A stretch of 64,000 nt of DNA from Qipengyuania spongiae (GTDB lineage: Bacteria; Pseudomonadota; Alphaproteobacteria; Sphingomonadales; Sphingomonadaceae). The position numbers were made by a program, and so were the translations under genes. Under the pieces are notes generated by a model that did no database searches, was not told the origin of the DNA, and was given only the letters and a program-made list of their open reading frames with translations. Shown piece after piece: positions 1 through 8,328 of this stretch (position 1 is the stretch's first letter; every line of letters begins with the position of its first letter). Location: NCBI RefSeq assembly GCF_026168555.1, contig NZ_CP092471.1, positions 1,808,501-1,872,500 of the forward strand. The letters run 5' to 3'.

Positions 1-505
1 TCGCCAGGTCCAGTAAGGTTATCTCGCGGTCTCCGAAGACGGGAGCGCGGACCCCGGCGGGCAGATACCTGCTGAGCGGGGCATCGAGGTCCACTTCGCC
101 TTTGCGGACCATGTCCGCGAACACAGCTCCGGTGAAGGTCTTCGTGATCGAGCCGATCTCGAAGACCGAGCTCGTCGTTAGCGGCGCTGCACCTTCGCCG
201 GCTTGGCCGTACGTGAGTATTCGCCGACTCCCGTCCGGTTCGAGAAGTCCGATCACGATGCCCTTGGCCTGACCGCTGTCGATGAAGGGACGGACGAGGG
301 CATCCACTGCCTCGGTTGGGGGGAAGTGGTGGGTCTCGCATGCCGGAATTCCAGCGACTTCCTCTCTCTGTGGCTGTTTGGATACACGACCTTCCCGTTC
401 GTCGTCGGACGGCTGGAGTAAGGCGGGTTGAACGGACTGCGACGCCGGAAAGAAAGCTTCCAACGGCGGCGTCGCCATGCAGGCGATGGAGCATGCAATG
501 AGCAT
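1..505 (-). CDS. Serine hydrolase / class C beta-lactamase-like protein, partial
   Basis: The frame runs off the left edge, so only the first 168 residues are visible. Residues 119-122 read SITK, preceded by FEIG, which is the SxxK nucleophile motif of the serine beta-lactamase / penicillin-binding-protein-like hydrolase family; the following segment (LDAPLSRYLP) is typical of these proteins. The ATG at 505 is preceded by GGAGG nine bases upstream. The N-terminus is short and hydrophobic with two cysteines (LIACSIAC), so export or lipidation is possible. It lies downstream of an ABC transporter and GntR regulator on the same strand. The YxN and KTG-type motifs would lie outside the window. 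Substrate is unknown; it may be a peptidase or esterase and not a resistance enzyme. Confidence 0.8.
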   Translation of the reverse strand, partial: MLIACSIACMATPPLEAFFPASQSVQPALLQPSDDEREGRVSKQPQREEVAGIPACETHHFPPTEAVDALVRPFIDSGQAKGIVIGLLEPDGSRRILTYGQAGEGAAPLTTSSVFEIGSITKTFTGAVFADMVRKGEVDLDAPLSRYLPAGVRAPVFGDREITLLDLA

Positions 506-611
506 CGATCGTTTCCTCCGGATAGGGTTACGCGCGAAAAGAGCGTGGTCGAACGGCGCGCGTGACAAGCAACAATCGCCTTAGCAGAAGCCGCCCGACT
601 CACCGTATGTA

Positions 612-634
612 CTGTACCGTTACAAATAGTACAG
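612..634. promoter_or_regulatory. Inverted repeat CTGTAC-N11-GTACAG, candidate operator
   Basis: Two perfect 6-base arms (612-617 and 629-634) flank an 11-base A/T-rich spacer, about 105 bases upstream of the serine hydrolase start and just past the permease stop. It differs from the long palindrome in front of the GntR gene but shares the TGTA/TACA character. It could be a second regulator site giving the hydrolase its own promoter. No T-run is visible, so it is a poor terminator. Confidence 0.3.
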
Positions 635-655
635 CTATTTCTTCAATTGTCAAGT

Positions 656-2419
656 TCACGCTCTTCGAACGAGCCAGAATGCGGTGAAGAGGGGAATGCC
701 GAACGCGAGGGCGGCGAGGGCCCAGCACATGGTCTCGACAGGACGGAGGAGTCGGCGTCGTGCAAGGATGACCGTACCAGTGGTCGCCATCAGCGAGAGT
801 ATTCCGGCAAGAAACCACATCGCGCGCGGCACTTCGACCGGGGCTCGAGGCGCGATCCAGGCATCACCGGATCCCATTCCTGCAGCGCCGGCGAAGACGT
901 TACGGAATGCCGGCGAGATCCAATAGGACCTGAAGCGATGGAAAGCTGGATTGTCCGGTTTCATCGAGCGACGGGCGAGCGATATCACATCGCCGGCAGA
1001 GTCGATCGTCACCAACTCCTGCCAGGCGGCGTGCGGACCATCGATGCTGTCCCTTCCGAAGAGAAAGGACACGATGACATCATCCCGGAGAAGTTTCGCG
1101 TCCAGCCTCTGGAGATCGCCCGCGGGGCCGGGCAGGGGTATTGCCCCTTTCGTCGTTACAGTACCGTCGTCCTCGAAGGCTCTTCGATCAAGAAGGTAAA
1201 GTGACTTGTCGCTCAGGACGGTGATCGTCGGCCCCGCCGGAAAGGGTGCGGTGAGGATCGTCTCGTCTCGGGGCAGCTGGAGGAGCCGTTTGAGGACACC
1301 GGAGCGCGCGTCGAGCCGGTATAGGCTTCCGCCGGCGATCATCTTGTCGTCATCGAAGGGTCGCGGCGGTGCTTCGAAGCCGTCTTGCGGCTTCAATGGC
1401 CCTATGGAGCTCCCATCGTTCGACCGTATGCCTACCAACGCATTTCTGTCGTGACTGTACGTCCAATCGATACCGCCGTGGAGTTCCGTGAAGGAGATCG
1501 GACCGGAATTGGAGAGTTCACCTCTGATGGGCAGGTCGCCGTGGGGAACCGGCAGCCGGATCGCTTCGAAGTCTTCCGATCCCGCTCCCAAGAGGTTCGC
1601 GCCGCGCGTCGAAGCGGTTTCCAGGCCTGAGGCTATGATATCGTTGCTATCGATGCGCATGGCTTCGATCATCCCGCCGGAGGGAGGGTCTACTTCGGGA
1701 CTGCTACCCATGGCCGACATCGCAAGCTGGTAGGTCAACCCGCTTGCACCGACCATCAGGAGGTAGAGACTCAGCCCGGCGACGCCCACGGTTGCCGCAA
1801 GTGGAATTGGGGAGGCAGGAGGGAGTGTCCTTGTCGGCTTGAAGGCGCCCGCCACGAGCACAGCGAGCAGCACTATCAGCAGTAACGGGAGGAGGAGCCC
1901 TTCCGCTCCGACACCTTGCCCGCTTACGAGAAGCGCACCGATCGCGAGCGCTCCGCTCCAGCCATAGCGACGTGGAGCCAATGCGAGGTAGCTCCCGACA
2001 CCAAGTCCGATGAGGGCGAGAAGCGCTCCGCCGGACGCGAGCAGCCAGTGTCTATCGTCGATGACGCGATCGGGCGGGACGGAAAGGCTGGCGATGAAGA
2101 TGAAGAGTGGTATCGTCACCGAAGCTGCCAGCACGGTGGAACTCGCTCCGATGACGGACGCCATGATCTTCCATGGGGCCAGGGGCCGGTGCAGCAAGGC
2201 GATCCATTGGTTCACTCGCGCGTAGTTCGCGGCTTGGTAGAAGCCGAAGATCGCACCGACGAGACCATATGCCGAACCCAGCAGGAACACGATTTCGGCG
2301 TCGTCGAAGAGCTTGGGGAAGGTGCGATCGAGGAGGAACAGCGCGATCGCATGCAGGATGGCGAGGCAAAGGCCCCAACGGGCGAACCGGTGGAGTTCCG
2401 CCTTGTAGAGCTGGATCAT
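656..2419 (-). CDS. ABC-2 type transporter permease
   Basis: The protein is about 587 residues. It starts MIQLYKAELHRFARWG, has roughly six hydrophobic segments in the first 250 residues, then about 270 residues of soluble, probably extracytoplasmic sequence, and a last pair of membrane segments near the C-terminus ending in Arg-rich sequence. This layout suits an ABC exporter permease with a large external domain. The ATG at 2419 leaves a 10-base gap after the ATPase stop; an upstream in-frame start at 2479 would overlap the ATPase by 50 bases and adds a non-hydrophobic extension. It works with the ATPase immediately upstream. The substrate is not evident; YtrA-controlled transporters in other bacteria are linked to cell-envelope stress or peptide antibiotics. 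Confidence 0.75.
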   Translation of the reverse strand: MIQLYKAELHRFARWGLCLAILHAIALFLLDRTFPKLFDDAEIVFLLGSAYGLVGAIFGFYQAANYARVNQWIALLHRPLAPWKIMASVIGASSTVLAASVTIPLFIFIASLSVPPDRVIDDRHWLLASGGALLALIGLGVGSYLALAPRRYGWSGALAIGALLVSGQGVGAEGLLLPLLLIVLLAVLVAGAFKPTRTLPPASPIPLAATVGVAGLSLYLLMVGASGLTYQLAMSAMGSSPEVDPPSGGMIEAMRIDSNDIIASGLETASTRGANLLGAGSEDFEAIRLPVPHGDLPIRGELSNSGPISFTELHGGIDWTYSHDRNALVGIRSNDGSSIGPLKPQDGFEAPPRPFDDDKMIAGGSLYRLDARSGVLKRLLQLPRDETILTAPFPAGPTITVLSDKSLYLLDRRAFEDDGTVTTKGAIPLPGPAGDLQRLDAKLLRDDVIVSFLFGRDSIDGPHAAWQELVTIDSAGDVISLARRSMKPDNPAFHRFRSYWISPAFRNVFAGAAGMGSGDAWIAPRAPVEVPRAMWFLAGILSLMATTGTVILARRRLLRPVETMCWALAALAFGIPLFTAFWLVRRA

Positions 2420-2429
2420 GGGGAATGTC

Positions 2430-3338
2430 TCAGGTCGCCGTGCCGGCATGGTTTCGGGTGAGATAGGCATCGACCCCACGGGCGAGCGGAACGGTCATCG
2501 CTTCGGCCTTGCGGGCACCATGGCTCCGGAGGAAATCTGCAAATGACTTTCCCTGATCGATGACGATGTGATGGTGCACGCCATCGATCACACGATGCTG
2601 GAGCAGGCCGGGAATATCCCTTTCAAGGGGCCCGCGAAAGGGGATGTCGGAAACCCAGTGATCGATCCTATCGCAGAACTCGTCCGGTGTTGAGAAACTG
2701 ACTGCCCGTCCGCGTTCGAGGACGAGCAGCGTATCGGCCAGGCGTTCCACTTCGTCGAATTGATGCGAGCAGTAGATGACAGTCCGGTCGCTCTCTCCGA
2801 CCGAGTTGACGAGAATGTCCAGCAGGCGACGTCTGGCCACGACGTCTAGACCGAGGGTCGGTTCATCCATGATCAGGAGTTCTGGTGACTGGCCGATCGC
2901 CATCGCCAGGTTGAGACCGGCCCGTTCGCCACGCGACAGCTGGGCCACGCGCTGACTCCCGGCGAGACGGAAGCTCTTGATGATTGAATTGAATGCATCC
3001 TCGTTCCAGCGCTCGGAGTGGAGACTGCGCTGGACCGCGAGGACGTCGTCGACCCGCGCCCATGCGGGAAGAGTATGCTCTTCGTGCACGAAGCCGATAC
3101 GGCCGCGGTCGGTAGGTGTCAGCTTCTTCGAAGGGCGTCCCAGGATGTGGCATTCGCCCTCGTCCGGCTCCTCGAACCCCAGCAGCATTCGAAAAAAGGT
3201 CGATTTGCCAGCACCGTTCGATCCGACGACCGCATGGATCTGTCCGCGCGGTAAGACGATGTCGAGACCGTCCAATGCGCGCCTGTTCCCATGCGTTCGC
3301 GTGAGGCCCCGTGCCTCGATCGCTGGATCGAGAATCAC
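2430..3338 (-). CDS. ABC transporter ATP-binding protein
   Basis: This is a 302-residue nucleotide-binding subunit. Visible motifs are Walker A (GSNGAGKST), the signature LSRGE, Walker B followed by the D-loop (LLIMDEPTLGLD) and the switch histidine (YCSHQFDE). The C-terminal 80 residues extend beyond the core, as in drug and antimicrobial-peptide exporters of the ABC-2 class. The start is a GTG whose bases overlap the stop of the GntR gene (GTGA), indicating translational coupling in a gntR-ATPase-permease operon. It powers the neighbouring permease at the inner membrane. Confidence 0.93.
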   Translation of the reverse strand: MILDPAIEARGLTRTHGNRRALDGLDIVLPRGQIHAVVGSNGAGKSTFFRMLLGFEEPDEGECHILGRPSKKLTPTDRGRIGFVHEEHTLPAWARVDDVLAVQRSLHSERWNEDAFNSIIKSFRLAGSQRVAQLSRGERAGLNLAMAIGQSPELLIMDEPTLGLDVVARRRLLDILVNSVGESDRTVIYCSHQFDEVERLADTLLVLERGRAVSFSTPDEFCDRIDHWVSDIPFRGPLERDIPGLLQHRVIDGVHHHIVIDQGKSFADFLRSHGARKAEAMTVPLARGVDAYLTRNHAGTAT

Positions 3339-3745
3339 GCGGATTGCCGCGGTGCGAGATCATGGAGCGCATCATGGATGCGCGACGCCGCTTCCTCGGG
3401 ATCGCAGCGGATCGCCACGATCTCGTTCACGAATCGATCGACCGCGGCATCGAGGCGGCGGTTGCGTTCGTGGTCGCTCAGCTGGTCCCGCTGGATGGCC
3501 ACGAAGAGTCCCAGCCCGGCTTGCGACTGCAACCATCCACCGGCGACCAGCTCGGCATAGGCCTTGGCGACGGTATTTGGATTGATGGCGAGCTGTTCTG
3601 CCAGTCCCCGAACGCTGGGAAGCCTGTCGCCGACCGCGAGATCACCCTCTGAGACCTTGCGACGGATCGCATCGACGATCTGCCCGGCAAGGGAGCGGGG
3701 ATCTCCGGGAGCTATCGAGATCGCCAAGGGTACGGGTCGAGACAT
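3335..3745 (-). CDS. GntR family regulator, YtrA-like subfamily
   Basis: This 136-residue protein has an N-terminal winged helix-turn-helix (residues about 10-75; LPSVRGLAEQLAINPNTVAKAY is the recognition region) and only a short helical C-terminal tail, the hallmark of the YtrA branch of GntR regulators, which usually control an adjacent ABC transporter. The ATG at 3745 is chosen because the longer frame to 3799 would run across a perfect palindrome that is best explained as its operator. Likely role: repressor of its own operon, released by an envelope-related signal. The effector is not known. Confidence 0.88.
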   Translation of the reverse strand: MSRPVPLAISIAPGDPRSLAGQIVDAIRRKVSEGDLAVGDRLPSVRGLAEQLAINPNTVAKAYAELVAGGWLQSQAGLGLFVAIQRDQLSDHERNRRLDAAVDRFVNEIVAIRCDPEEAASRIHDALHDLAPRQSA

Positions 3746-3750
3746 GCTGC

Positions 3751-3787
3751 ATCCTAACTGTTCTATTGCATGTAGAACAGTTAGGAT
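3751..3787. promoter_or_regulatory. Perfect palindromic operator of the GntR/ABC operon
   Basis: Arms at 3751-3765 (ATCCTAACTGTTCTA) and 3773-3787 are exact reverse complements separated by TTGCATG. The palindrome ends five bases upstream of the repressor start codon. Length, symmetry and position fit an autoregulatory binding site for the YtrA-type protein. Confidence 0.75.
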
Positions 3788-4189
3788 TGTCGGCGTCAAG
3801 GGCCATCATGAGGTTTAACCGCGCCCTGACATCGGGATATTCGGGTTCTCCTGCGAACCCGATTCTTGGCGCGGGTAGTTCACGCGGGCAGTCGCGGGAT
3901 TGTTCGCACCCGGCTCGGAGATGCCGGATGGCGTTTTATACTTCGGGAATATGGCGTTCGACAGGAGTACCCAGCCGGATACCAGTCCATCGGAACCGGC
4001 GAGTGTTCTTACGAATCAGCGTTGCAAATGCACGGGAAGGACGACCGGGTTATCCTGCCCCCCAACGGAACGGGTCGCGAAAGCCGGGTACGGCCCGACC
4101 TCCGGGACATTCGATCTGTTCTGGAAATCGCTATCATCTTGGACGACCCGCTCAAGCTCGGCTTCGGGAGCGGCGTCCAAGCGCACGGT
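3788..4189. other. Intergenic stretch, no supported gene
   Basis: About 400 bases between the operator and the ArsR gene. Frames crossing it are short or poor in composition. It holds one 8-bp stem-loop (TCGGGTTC at 3841-3848, GAACCCGA at 3855-3862), possibly a terminator for the leftward ArsR transcript, though without a T-run. Confidence 0.5.
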
Positions 4190-4483
4190 TTACGGCTGCT
4201 CGCTTATCTTGTCGGCGGCTCCCGCGAGGAAGTCGGCGAGGGTGCGGAGAGCGTCACGATCGACCCTGTAGGTTATGGAACGCCCCGCTCGCTGGGACGA
4301 CACGAGGCCTGCATTGCGCAACACAGTGAGATGAACCGCAGCGTTCGTGCGCAAGGCACCGGTCTCGTCTGCGAGCCGGGCGGCGGACAGGCCTTCGCGA
4401 TGGCTGGCGAGGGTCAGGACGATGTCCAATCGCACGGGTTGGGCGAGTGCGGAGAGCTTGCTGGTGACATCGGTCTTTTGCAT
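4190..4483 (-). CDS. ArsR-family winged-helix transcriptional regulator
   Basis: A 97-residue regulator: LSALAQPVRLDIVLTL (helix before the wHTH), LSAARLADETG and NAAVHLTVLRNAGLV (recognition helix region) then the beta-wing RAGRSITYRV. It lacks the CxC/ELCVCDL metal site near the recognition helix of true arsenic sensors, so the inducer is probably not thiol-bound metal. ATG 4483 is preferred over ATG 4549, because the latter would overlap an inverted repeat that looks like an operator. It is transcribed away from the exonuclease-containing operon at 4622-8144 and could control both directions. Confidence 0.85.
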   Translation of the reverse strand: MQKTDVTSKLSALAQPVRLDIVLTLASHREGLSAARLADETGALRTNAAVHLTVLRNAGLVSSQRAGRSITYRVDRDALRTLADFLAGAADKISEQP

Positions 4484-4530
4484 TTCGAGGGGATAGCCGT
4501 GGTGGCCTGGGATCGCAAGACTTTCTAATC

Positions 4531-4548
4531 TGTCAGTATGTATTGACA
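4531..4548. promoter_or_regulatory. Inverted repeat TGTCA-N8-TGACA, candidate ArsR operator
   Basis: The 5-base arms at 4531-4535 and 4544-4548 are exact reverse complements in an A/T-rich patch between the divergent ArsR gene and the operon starting near 4622. ArsR-family sites are commonly imperfect palindromes of this size close to their own promoter. Confidence 0.4.
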
Positions 4549-4621
4549 TATTGAATAGAAGGTTGCATACAGGACCTCTCAGGCATCGGTAGGTCCGGTG
4601 CGGAATGTGAGGAGCGGTGCC

Positions 4622-5005
4622 GTGAGCGATACCGCGGATTTCGAATTCGACGCCACTTTTGAGGAAGGCGCGACGGACTGGGCCCTTGATCCTCTCGGCG
4701 ATGACAGCGGCGGCATGCTGGCGGTGCGTCGGGTGGCCTTGGTGCGCATCGCCTGCGTCGCCGCCGAGACCGGTGCCCGGATGCAGCGCGATGGCCTCGG
4801 TGTGGATCCGGTCGGATGGATGGTGCAGCCTCTGGAACTCTTCGAGGGAAGGGCGCCGATAGAGGCCTGCATGGATCGCGACCAGTGTTCGAGAGCCATC
4901 CTCCTGCATGGTCTTGGTCTCGGCCTGGATGCGGATCCCGGCGCGATCGAACGCCTGTTCGACGCTGGCGGCGAGACCGGCCATCGGAGCGCGCGGCATG
5001 TCTGA
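4622..5005 (+). CDS. Hypothetical protein, first gene of the exonuclease operon
   Basis: About 127 residues from a GTG at 4622, which has a good GAGGAG ribosome binding site; an ATG at 4598 in the same frame lacks one. The stop overlaps the start of the exonuclease gene by eight bases, supporting a real, coupled gene despite competing antisense frames. The N-terminus is acidic. The second half (around WMVQPLELFEGRAPIEAC to HGLGLGLD) is helical and faintly recalls the C-terminal toxin-binding domain of Xre/MbcA-like antitoxins, but I cannot confirm that. Function unknown. Confidence 0.6.
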   Translation: MSDTADFEFDATFEEGATDWALDPLGDDSGGMLAVRRVALVRIACVAAETGARMQRDGLGVDPVGWMVQPLELFEGRAPIEACMDRDQCSRAILLHGLGLGLDADPGAIERLFDAGGETGHRSARHV

Positions 5006-5855
5006 TCCCATGGACATCGACACCCGGCAGCTTCGGCGTGTCAGGTTGGGCGTCGGCGAGACGGGCTTCGGTGATCCCGATCTCCCGTTGCGCACCGCTG
5101 CGGTGATTGACGTGGAGACCACCGGTCTTGATCCTGCGTCCGACAAGGTGATCGAACTGGCCGTCCGCCGGTTCAGGTACGATACCCGAGGTCACATCGT
5201 GGAGATCGGGAAGTCGTGGTGCTGGCGGGAGGATCCCGGCGTTCCGCTGCCCGACGACATCGTCCGCATCACCGGCATCACCGATCAGGACCTGCTCGGA
5301 AGGCGGATCGATGACCGTGTCGCAACTGACGTCATCGCTTCGGCTGATGTGGTCATCGCGCACAACGCTGCTTTCGATCGTCCCATGGTCGAGCAGCGTC
5401 TGACGCGCCTTCCGCCTATGCAGTGGGCATGTTCATGCCGTGAGATCGACTGGGCTGCGGCGGGTTTCGAAGGCCGTTCGCTCGGGTGGCTCTGCGCGCA
5501 GGCTGGCTGGTTCTACGACGCGCACCGGGCCGAGGGTGACGTGGACGCGTTGATCCAGCTTCTCAGGCATGAACGGACCGACGGATGGCCTCTCCTGTAC
5601 GAACTCGATGGAAGTTCGTCTCGCGACAGTTTCCTGATCGCGGCCGTGGGGTCGGCCTTCTCGACCAAGGATGCCCTGAGGATGCGCGGCTACCGATGGG
5701 ATCCGAAGGAGCAGGTCTGGTGGCGCGAGGTTTTCGAAGGCGATCTCGTGATCGAAGAGGCATGGCTGGCGAACGAGGTCTACGCGGGCGGGAAGGGCGC
5801 GAAGTCGATCGGGCCGCGGATCACGCGCCGCGATGCGTACAGCCGGTACCGCTGA
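4998..5855 (+). CDS. 3'-5' exonuclease, DnaQ-like DEDD superfamily
   Basis: A 285-residue protein. Exo I is AVIDVETTGLD (D38, E40), exo II is in VVIAHNAAFDR, and exo III is HRAEGDVDA, giving the H-x4-D spacing of DEDDh nucleases related to the DNA polymerase III epsilon subunit. After the nuclease domain there is a separate C-terminal module with RGYRWDPKEQVWWREV, which repeats the Trp-rich style seen in exonucleases on plasmids and integrated elements. ATG 4998 overlaps the end of the preceding gene; ATG 5010 is an alternative. Likely activity: single-strand DNA or RNA trimming in the cytoplasm. It may process or degrade DNA in an element-maintenance or defence setting, which is inference. 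Confidence 0.9.
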   Translation: MSDPMDIDTRQLRRVRLGVGETGFGDPDLPLRTAAVIDVETTGLDPASDKVIELAVRRFRYDTRGHIVEIGKSWCWREDPGVPLPDDIVRITGITDQDLLGRRIDDRVATDVIASADVVIAHNAAFDRPMVEQRLTRLPPMQWACSCREIDWAAAGFEGRSLGWLCAQAGWFYDAHRAEGDVDALIQLLRHERTDGWPLLYELDGSSSRDSFLIAAVGSAFSTKDALRMRGYRWDPKEQVWWREVFEGDLVIEEAWLANEVYAGGKGAKSIGPRITRRDAYSRYR

Positions 5856-5909
5856 TCGACCGAGCCGGGTGGCGAGCGCCGACCGTCGGTCCGAATCTAG
5901 GAGTAACGA

Positions 5910-6653
5910 ATGTCAAGGAAGCCCAGTTCGCGTAGCGTCGCAGGCAAACGTCTGGTGAAAGCGCAGATGCCCGACGGGTTGATGAACGCCCGCCCGGTCT
6001 CCTATCCGGTCGCGCATGCCACGATCACCGCTTTGCAGGTCTATCACAATCCCGAACGAAAGCCGTCGGGCGATGGTCCTTGGAACGACGAGGCGGACAA
6101 GGTCAGCTGGGTGGACGATGAGACCGGGCTCGGTTGCATCATGCTGCGTCAGACGGACGGGACGATTTCGGGCTATGTCGGTGTCGGGCCAGCCCATCCC
6201 CTGTTCGGATACGAGGCTGATGCGGTGCCGGTCGGCGTTTCCGGCACGGTGCACGGCGGGGTGACCTACGGCAGGGAATGCGAGGCGAACCGGTTTGAGC
6301 GACGTGCTCAGGGCAAGCCGCGCCAGGAGCGCTACACGGTCTGTCACACGACGTTCGTGAGGACCATTCAGGAATACCGGACGGTCCGGACGACCGAGGA
6401 CGATTTCGACCATGAGGACCACTGGTGGTTCGGCTTCGACACCTCCCATCCGGGCGACCTCGTACCGAAGGCCCGCCACGACCAGCGGCACCAAGGCGAC
6501 GTCTACCGGGATCAGGGGTTCGTATACATGAATTGCATCGCTTTGGCGCGGAAACTCAGGGACCTGGGTGGGATGACGCTGGACGATACCGACGAAGGAA
6601 GCGGGCCGCCTCTCCTGCCTTCCCCGAAGGATTCCCAAGAGCGTGGCAGATGA
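5910..6653 (+). CDS. Conserved hypothetical protein, second part of exonuclease operon
   Basis: A 247-residue soluble protein with a basic N-terminus and an aromatic/acidic core (VSWVDDETGLGCIMLRQ, GYVGVGPAHPLFGYEAD, DHWWFGFDTSHPGDLVP). The HPGD and tryptophan-rich stretch and a cysteine near the C-terminus (YMNCIALARKLRDL) are the distinctive points. No signal peptide or membrane segment is seen. ATG at 5910 follows GGAG within the expected distance. It overlaps the next gene by ATGA. I do not recognise the family with confidence; similar-looking proteins occur as cargo of plasmids and phages. Confidence 0.75.
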   Translation: MSRKPSSRSVAGKRLVKAQMPDGLMNARPVSYPVAHATITALQVYHNPERKPSGDGPWNDEADKVSWVDDETGLGCIMLRQTDGTISGYVGVGPAHPLFGYEADAVPVGVSGTVHGGVTYGRECEANRFERRAQGKPRQERYTVCHTTFVRTIQEYRTVRTTEDDFDHEDHWWFGFDTSHPGDLVPKARHDQRHQGDVYRDQGFVYMNCIALARKLRDLGGMTLDDTDEGSGPPLLPSPKDSQERGR

Positions 6654-7501
6654 CGACGATGTTCTTCAACTCCGGTCGCGAGGACCCGAGGTACGGCGAC
6701 GATAGGCATTCCGATCTGCCGTGGGGCTACTGGTTGGTTTCCGCCGCGGACGTACCGGGACGGCCGCCGCTGCTGGACGAGCAGGGCCGGGAATGGGATT
6801 CCGTCCGCGAAGCTTTCTGGAAGGGTCGCTTGGGTCTTCCGGAGATCTATTCGCATGCTTCCAACGAGATCATGGAGTTCATGGCTGGTTATCTGGCGAT
6901 CATGGATGGTCGCTTCGTGCCGACAGAAGAGCGGGTACAGGATATTTTCCAGGGCGATCGCCATCTTGACCTCTTTTTCACGACCATCATGCGGGCCGCT
7001 GGTCTCATCGACGCCCGCAACGGATGCCCCACTGCCGAAGGTCGCGCGGTCCTCGCGATGCTGATCGCAACGAGGAACAGGGACGATGCAGAGCACGAGA
7101 TCGGTCTCGATTGGATCAGGGCGAACCGGACGGTTGTCGGGCATGGCGTTCGCCGACAGACGGCGGAAGCTGTTGAAAGGGGGGAACGCGTCGCCGCACG
7201 CATGGCCCATCGCTTCGCGACCGGCGACATCGGACGAGAGCCCTGCATCAAGCTCATCGGGGTCCTCGTCACAAGGGAGATCCCGGTGCGCAGCACCATT
7301 TGGTCCATGACCTGGCCGGAGGGCGATCGGTACGCGCGTGACCGTTTCTACCTGTGGCTTCTCGAGAGGATCGATCGCTGGGACGACTGGGCCGCTATGG
7401 TCGTTGCGAGCGGCGCCCGCTCCTTGACGGAGCACCTTCTACGCCTTGCTTTCTGCGACCGCCCCCCTGAGGGCGTCGTGGGGACCGACGATGTCAGCTG
7501 A
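6650..7501 (+). CDS. Hypothetical protein, exonuclease operon
   Basis: A 283-residue protein beginning MTTMFFNSGREDPRYGDD at an ATG that overlaps the stop of the previous gene. It has an N-terminal aromatic region (LPWGYWLV), a helical middle and a C-terminal helical block (FYLWLLERIDRWDDWAAMVV). No catalytic motif is evident to me. It overlaps the following gene by 11 bases, so all three genes are translated as a unit. Function unknown. Confidence 0.75.
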   Translation: MTTMFFNSGREDPRYGDDRHSDLPWGYWLVSAADVPGRPPLLDEQGREWDSVREAFWKGRLGLPEIYSHASNEIMEFMAGYLAIMDGRFVPTEERVQDIFQGDRHLDLFFTTIMRAAGLIDARNGCPTAEGRAVLAMLIATRNRDDAEHEIGLDWIRANRTVVGHGVRRQTAEAVERGERVAARMAHRFATGDIGREPCIKLIGVLVTREIPVRSTIWSMTWPEGDRYARDRFYLWLLERIDRWDDWAAMVVASGARSLTEHLLRLAFCDRPPEGVVGTDDVS

Positions 7502-8144
7502 CGATCGACGCTGGCGGATGTTCCGCTCGCGGCGTGAGCTGCGACGACGCTCCGTCCTGGCGCATGCGGCACGAACCCTTACGGGGTATTCTGGTGATCT
7601 CGTGGTCATCGTTGTCGTCGATGCCGGGTCTAAATGTGGTGCGCGGGGGAGCTTCGTCTCGTGCTTCGGCGCTCTGCAGGTGTCGATTGTCGATGGCGAT
7701 CCGGTCTTCACGAAGCACCATGAGGCTACCGTGCGGAAGGAGGAGCGGCCCTGCGTAATGGACCGGCTCGCGGCTCTGTGCTCCGGGCGCGACGTCGTGC
7801 TGGGCTCGGCGGATCCTTACGTTTCCTTCGCCGACCGTCGTCATCTGCTCCATTCCGGCATCGGCTTCGTCGAAACGGTAGGGCGGTTCGCGGGCGGGCC
7901 GCCGTCGGGTCTCGACCTGTTTACAGCGCCGGAGGGTACGATGGCGGCGTTGGCTGCCGGTTTTGCCTTGGCCTGTTGCCATCGCAGGGAACCGATAGAC
8001 CAGGCCCGCTGCGCGGCGGTCCGGGCGCAGCTGACGTGGATCGCTTACGTTCGAGCCGTCATGGGTCGGCGAAGGGCGGAAGGCGTTCTCGCTGCCTACC
8101 GGGCGTGGGCTCTCATCGAGAAGTGCCGTCCGGTGCGTTTCTGA
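7491..8144 (+). CDS. Hypothetical protein, last gene of exonuclease operon
   Basis: A 217-residue protein from the ATG overlapping the preceding stop. An Arg-rich start (RRWRMFRSRRELRRRS) leads into a hydrophobic beta segment (LVVIVVVDAG) and a mixed domain with GRDVVLGSADPYVSFADR, then a helical C-terminus with several Ala/Cys residues. The VVIVVVDAG strand with a following Asp could be the first strand of an RNase H-like or nucleotide-binding fold, but the other expected acidic residues are not obvious. Function unknown. Confidence 0.7.
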   Translation: MSADDRRWRMFRSRRELRRRSVLAHAARTLTGYSGDLVVIVVVDAGSKCGARGSFVSCFGALQVSIVDGDPVFTKHHEATVRKEERPCVMDRLAALCSGRDVVLGSADPYVSFADRRHLLHSGIGFVETVGRFAGGPPSGLDLFTAPEGTMAALAAGFALACCHRREPIDQARCAAVRAQLTWIAYVRAVMGRRRAEGVLAAYRAWALIEKCRPVRF

Positions 8145-8328
8145 GAATTACCAAGACAGGCAGTGAGGCAAGCACGACAGTTGCGGTGCGCGGATCGATC
8201 GCCCGTCGGGTTGAAAGCGGTTCCTCCGTGACCCATGCCTCGTGCATAAATCCTTAACCAGAAGCCGCCAGGAGCGGACCGGTGCCGAAGCGTCGTCGGC
8301 ACGACTCTCGGGATCGGAAGGAAGGTCG

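Noticed and set aside
4533..5363. Minus-strand frames opposite the first exonuclease-operon gene
   Set aside because: His- and Pro-rich composition, no ribosome binding site, and the plus strand has overlapping, coupled genes.
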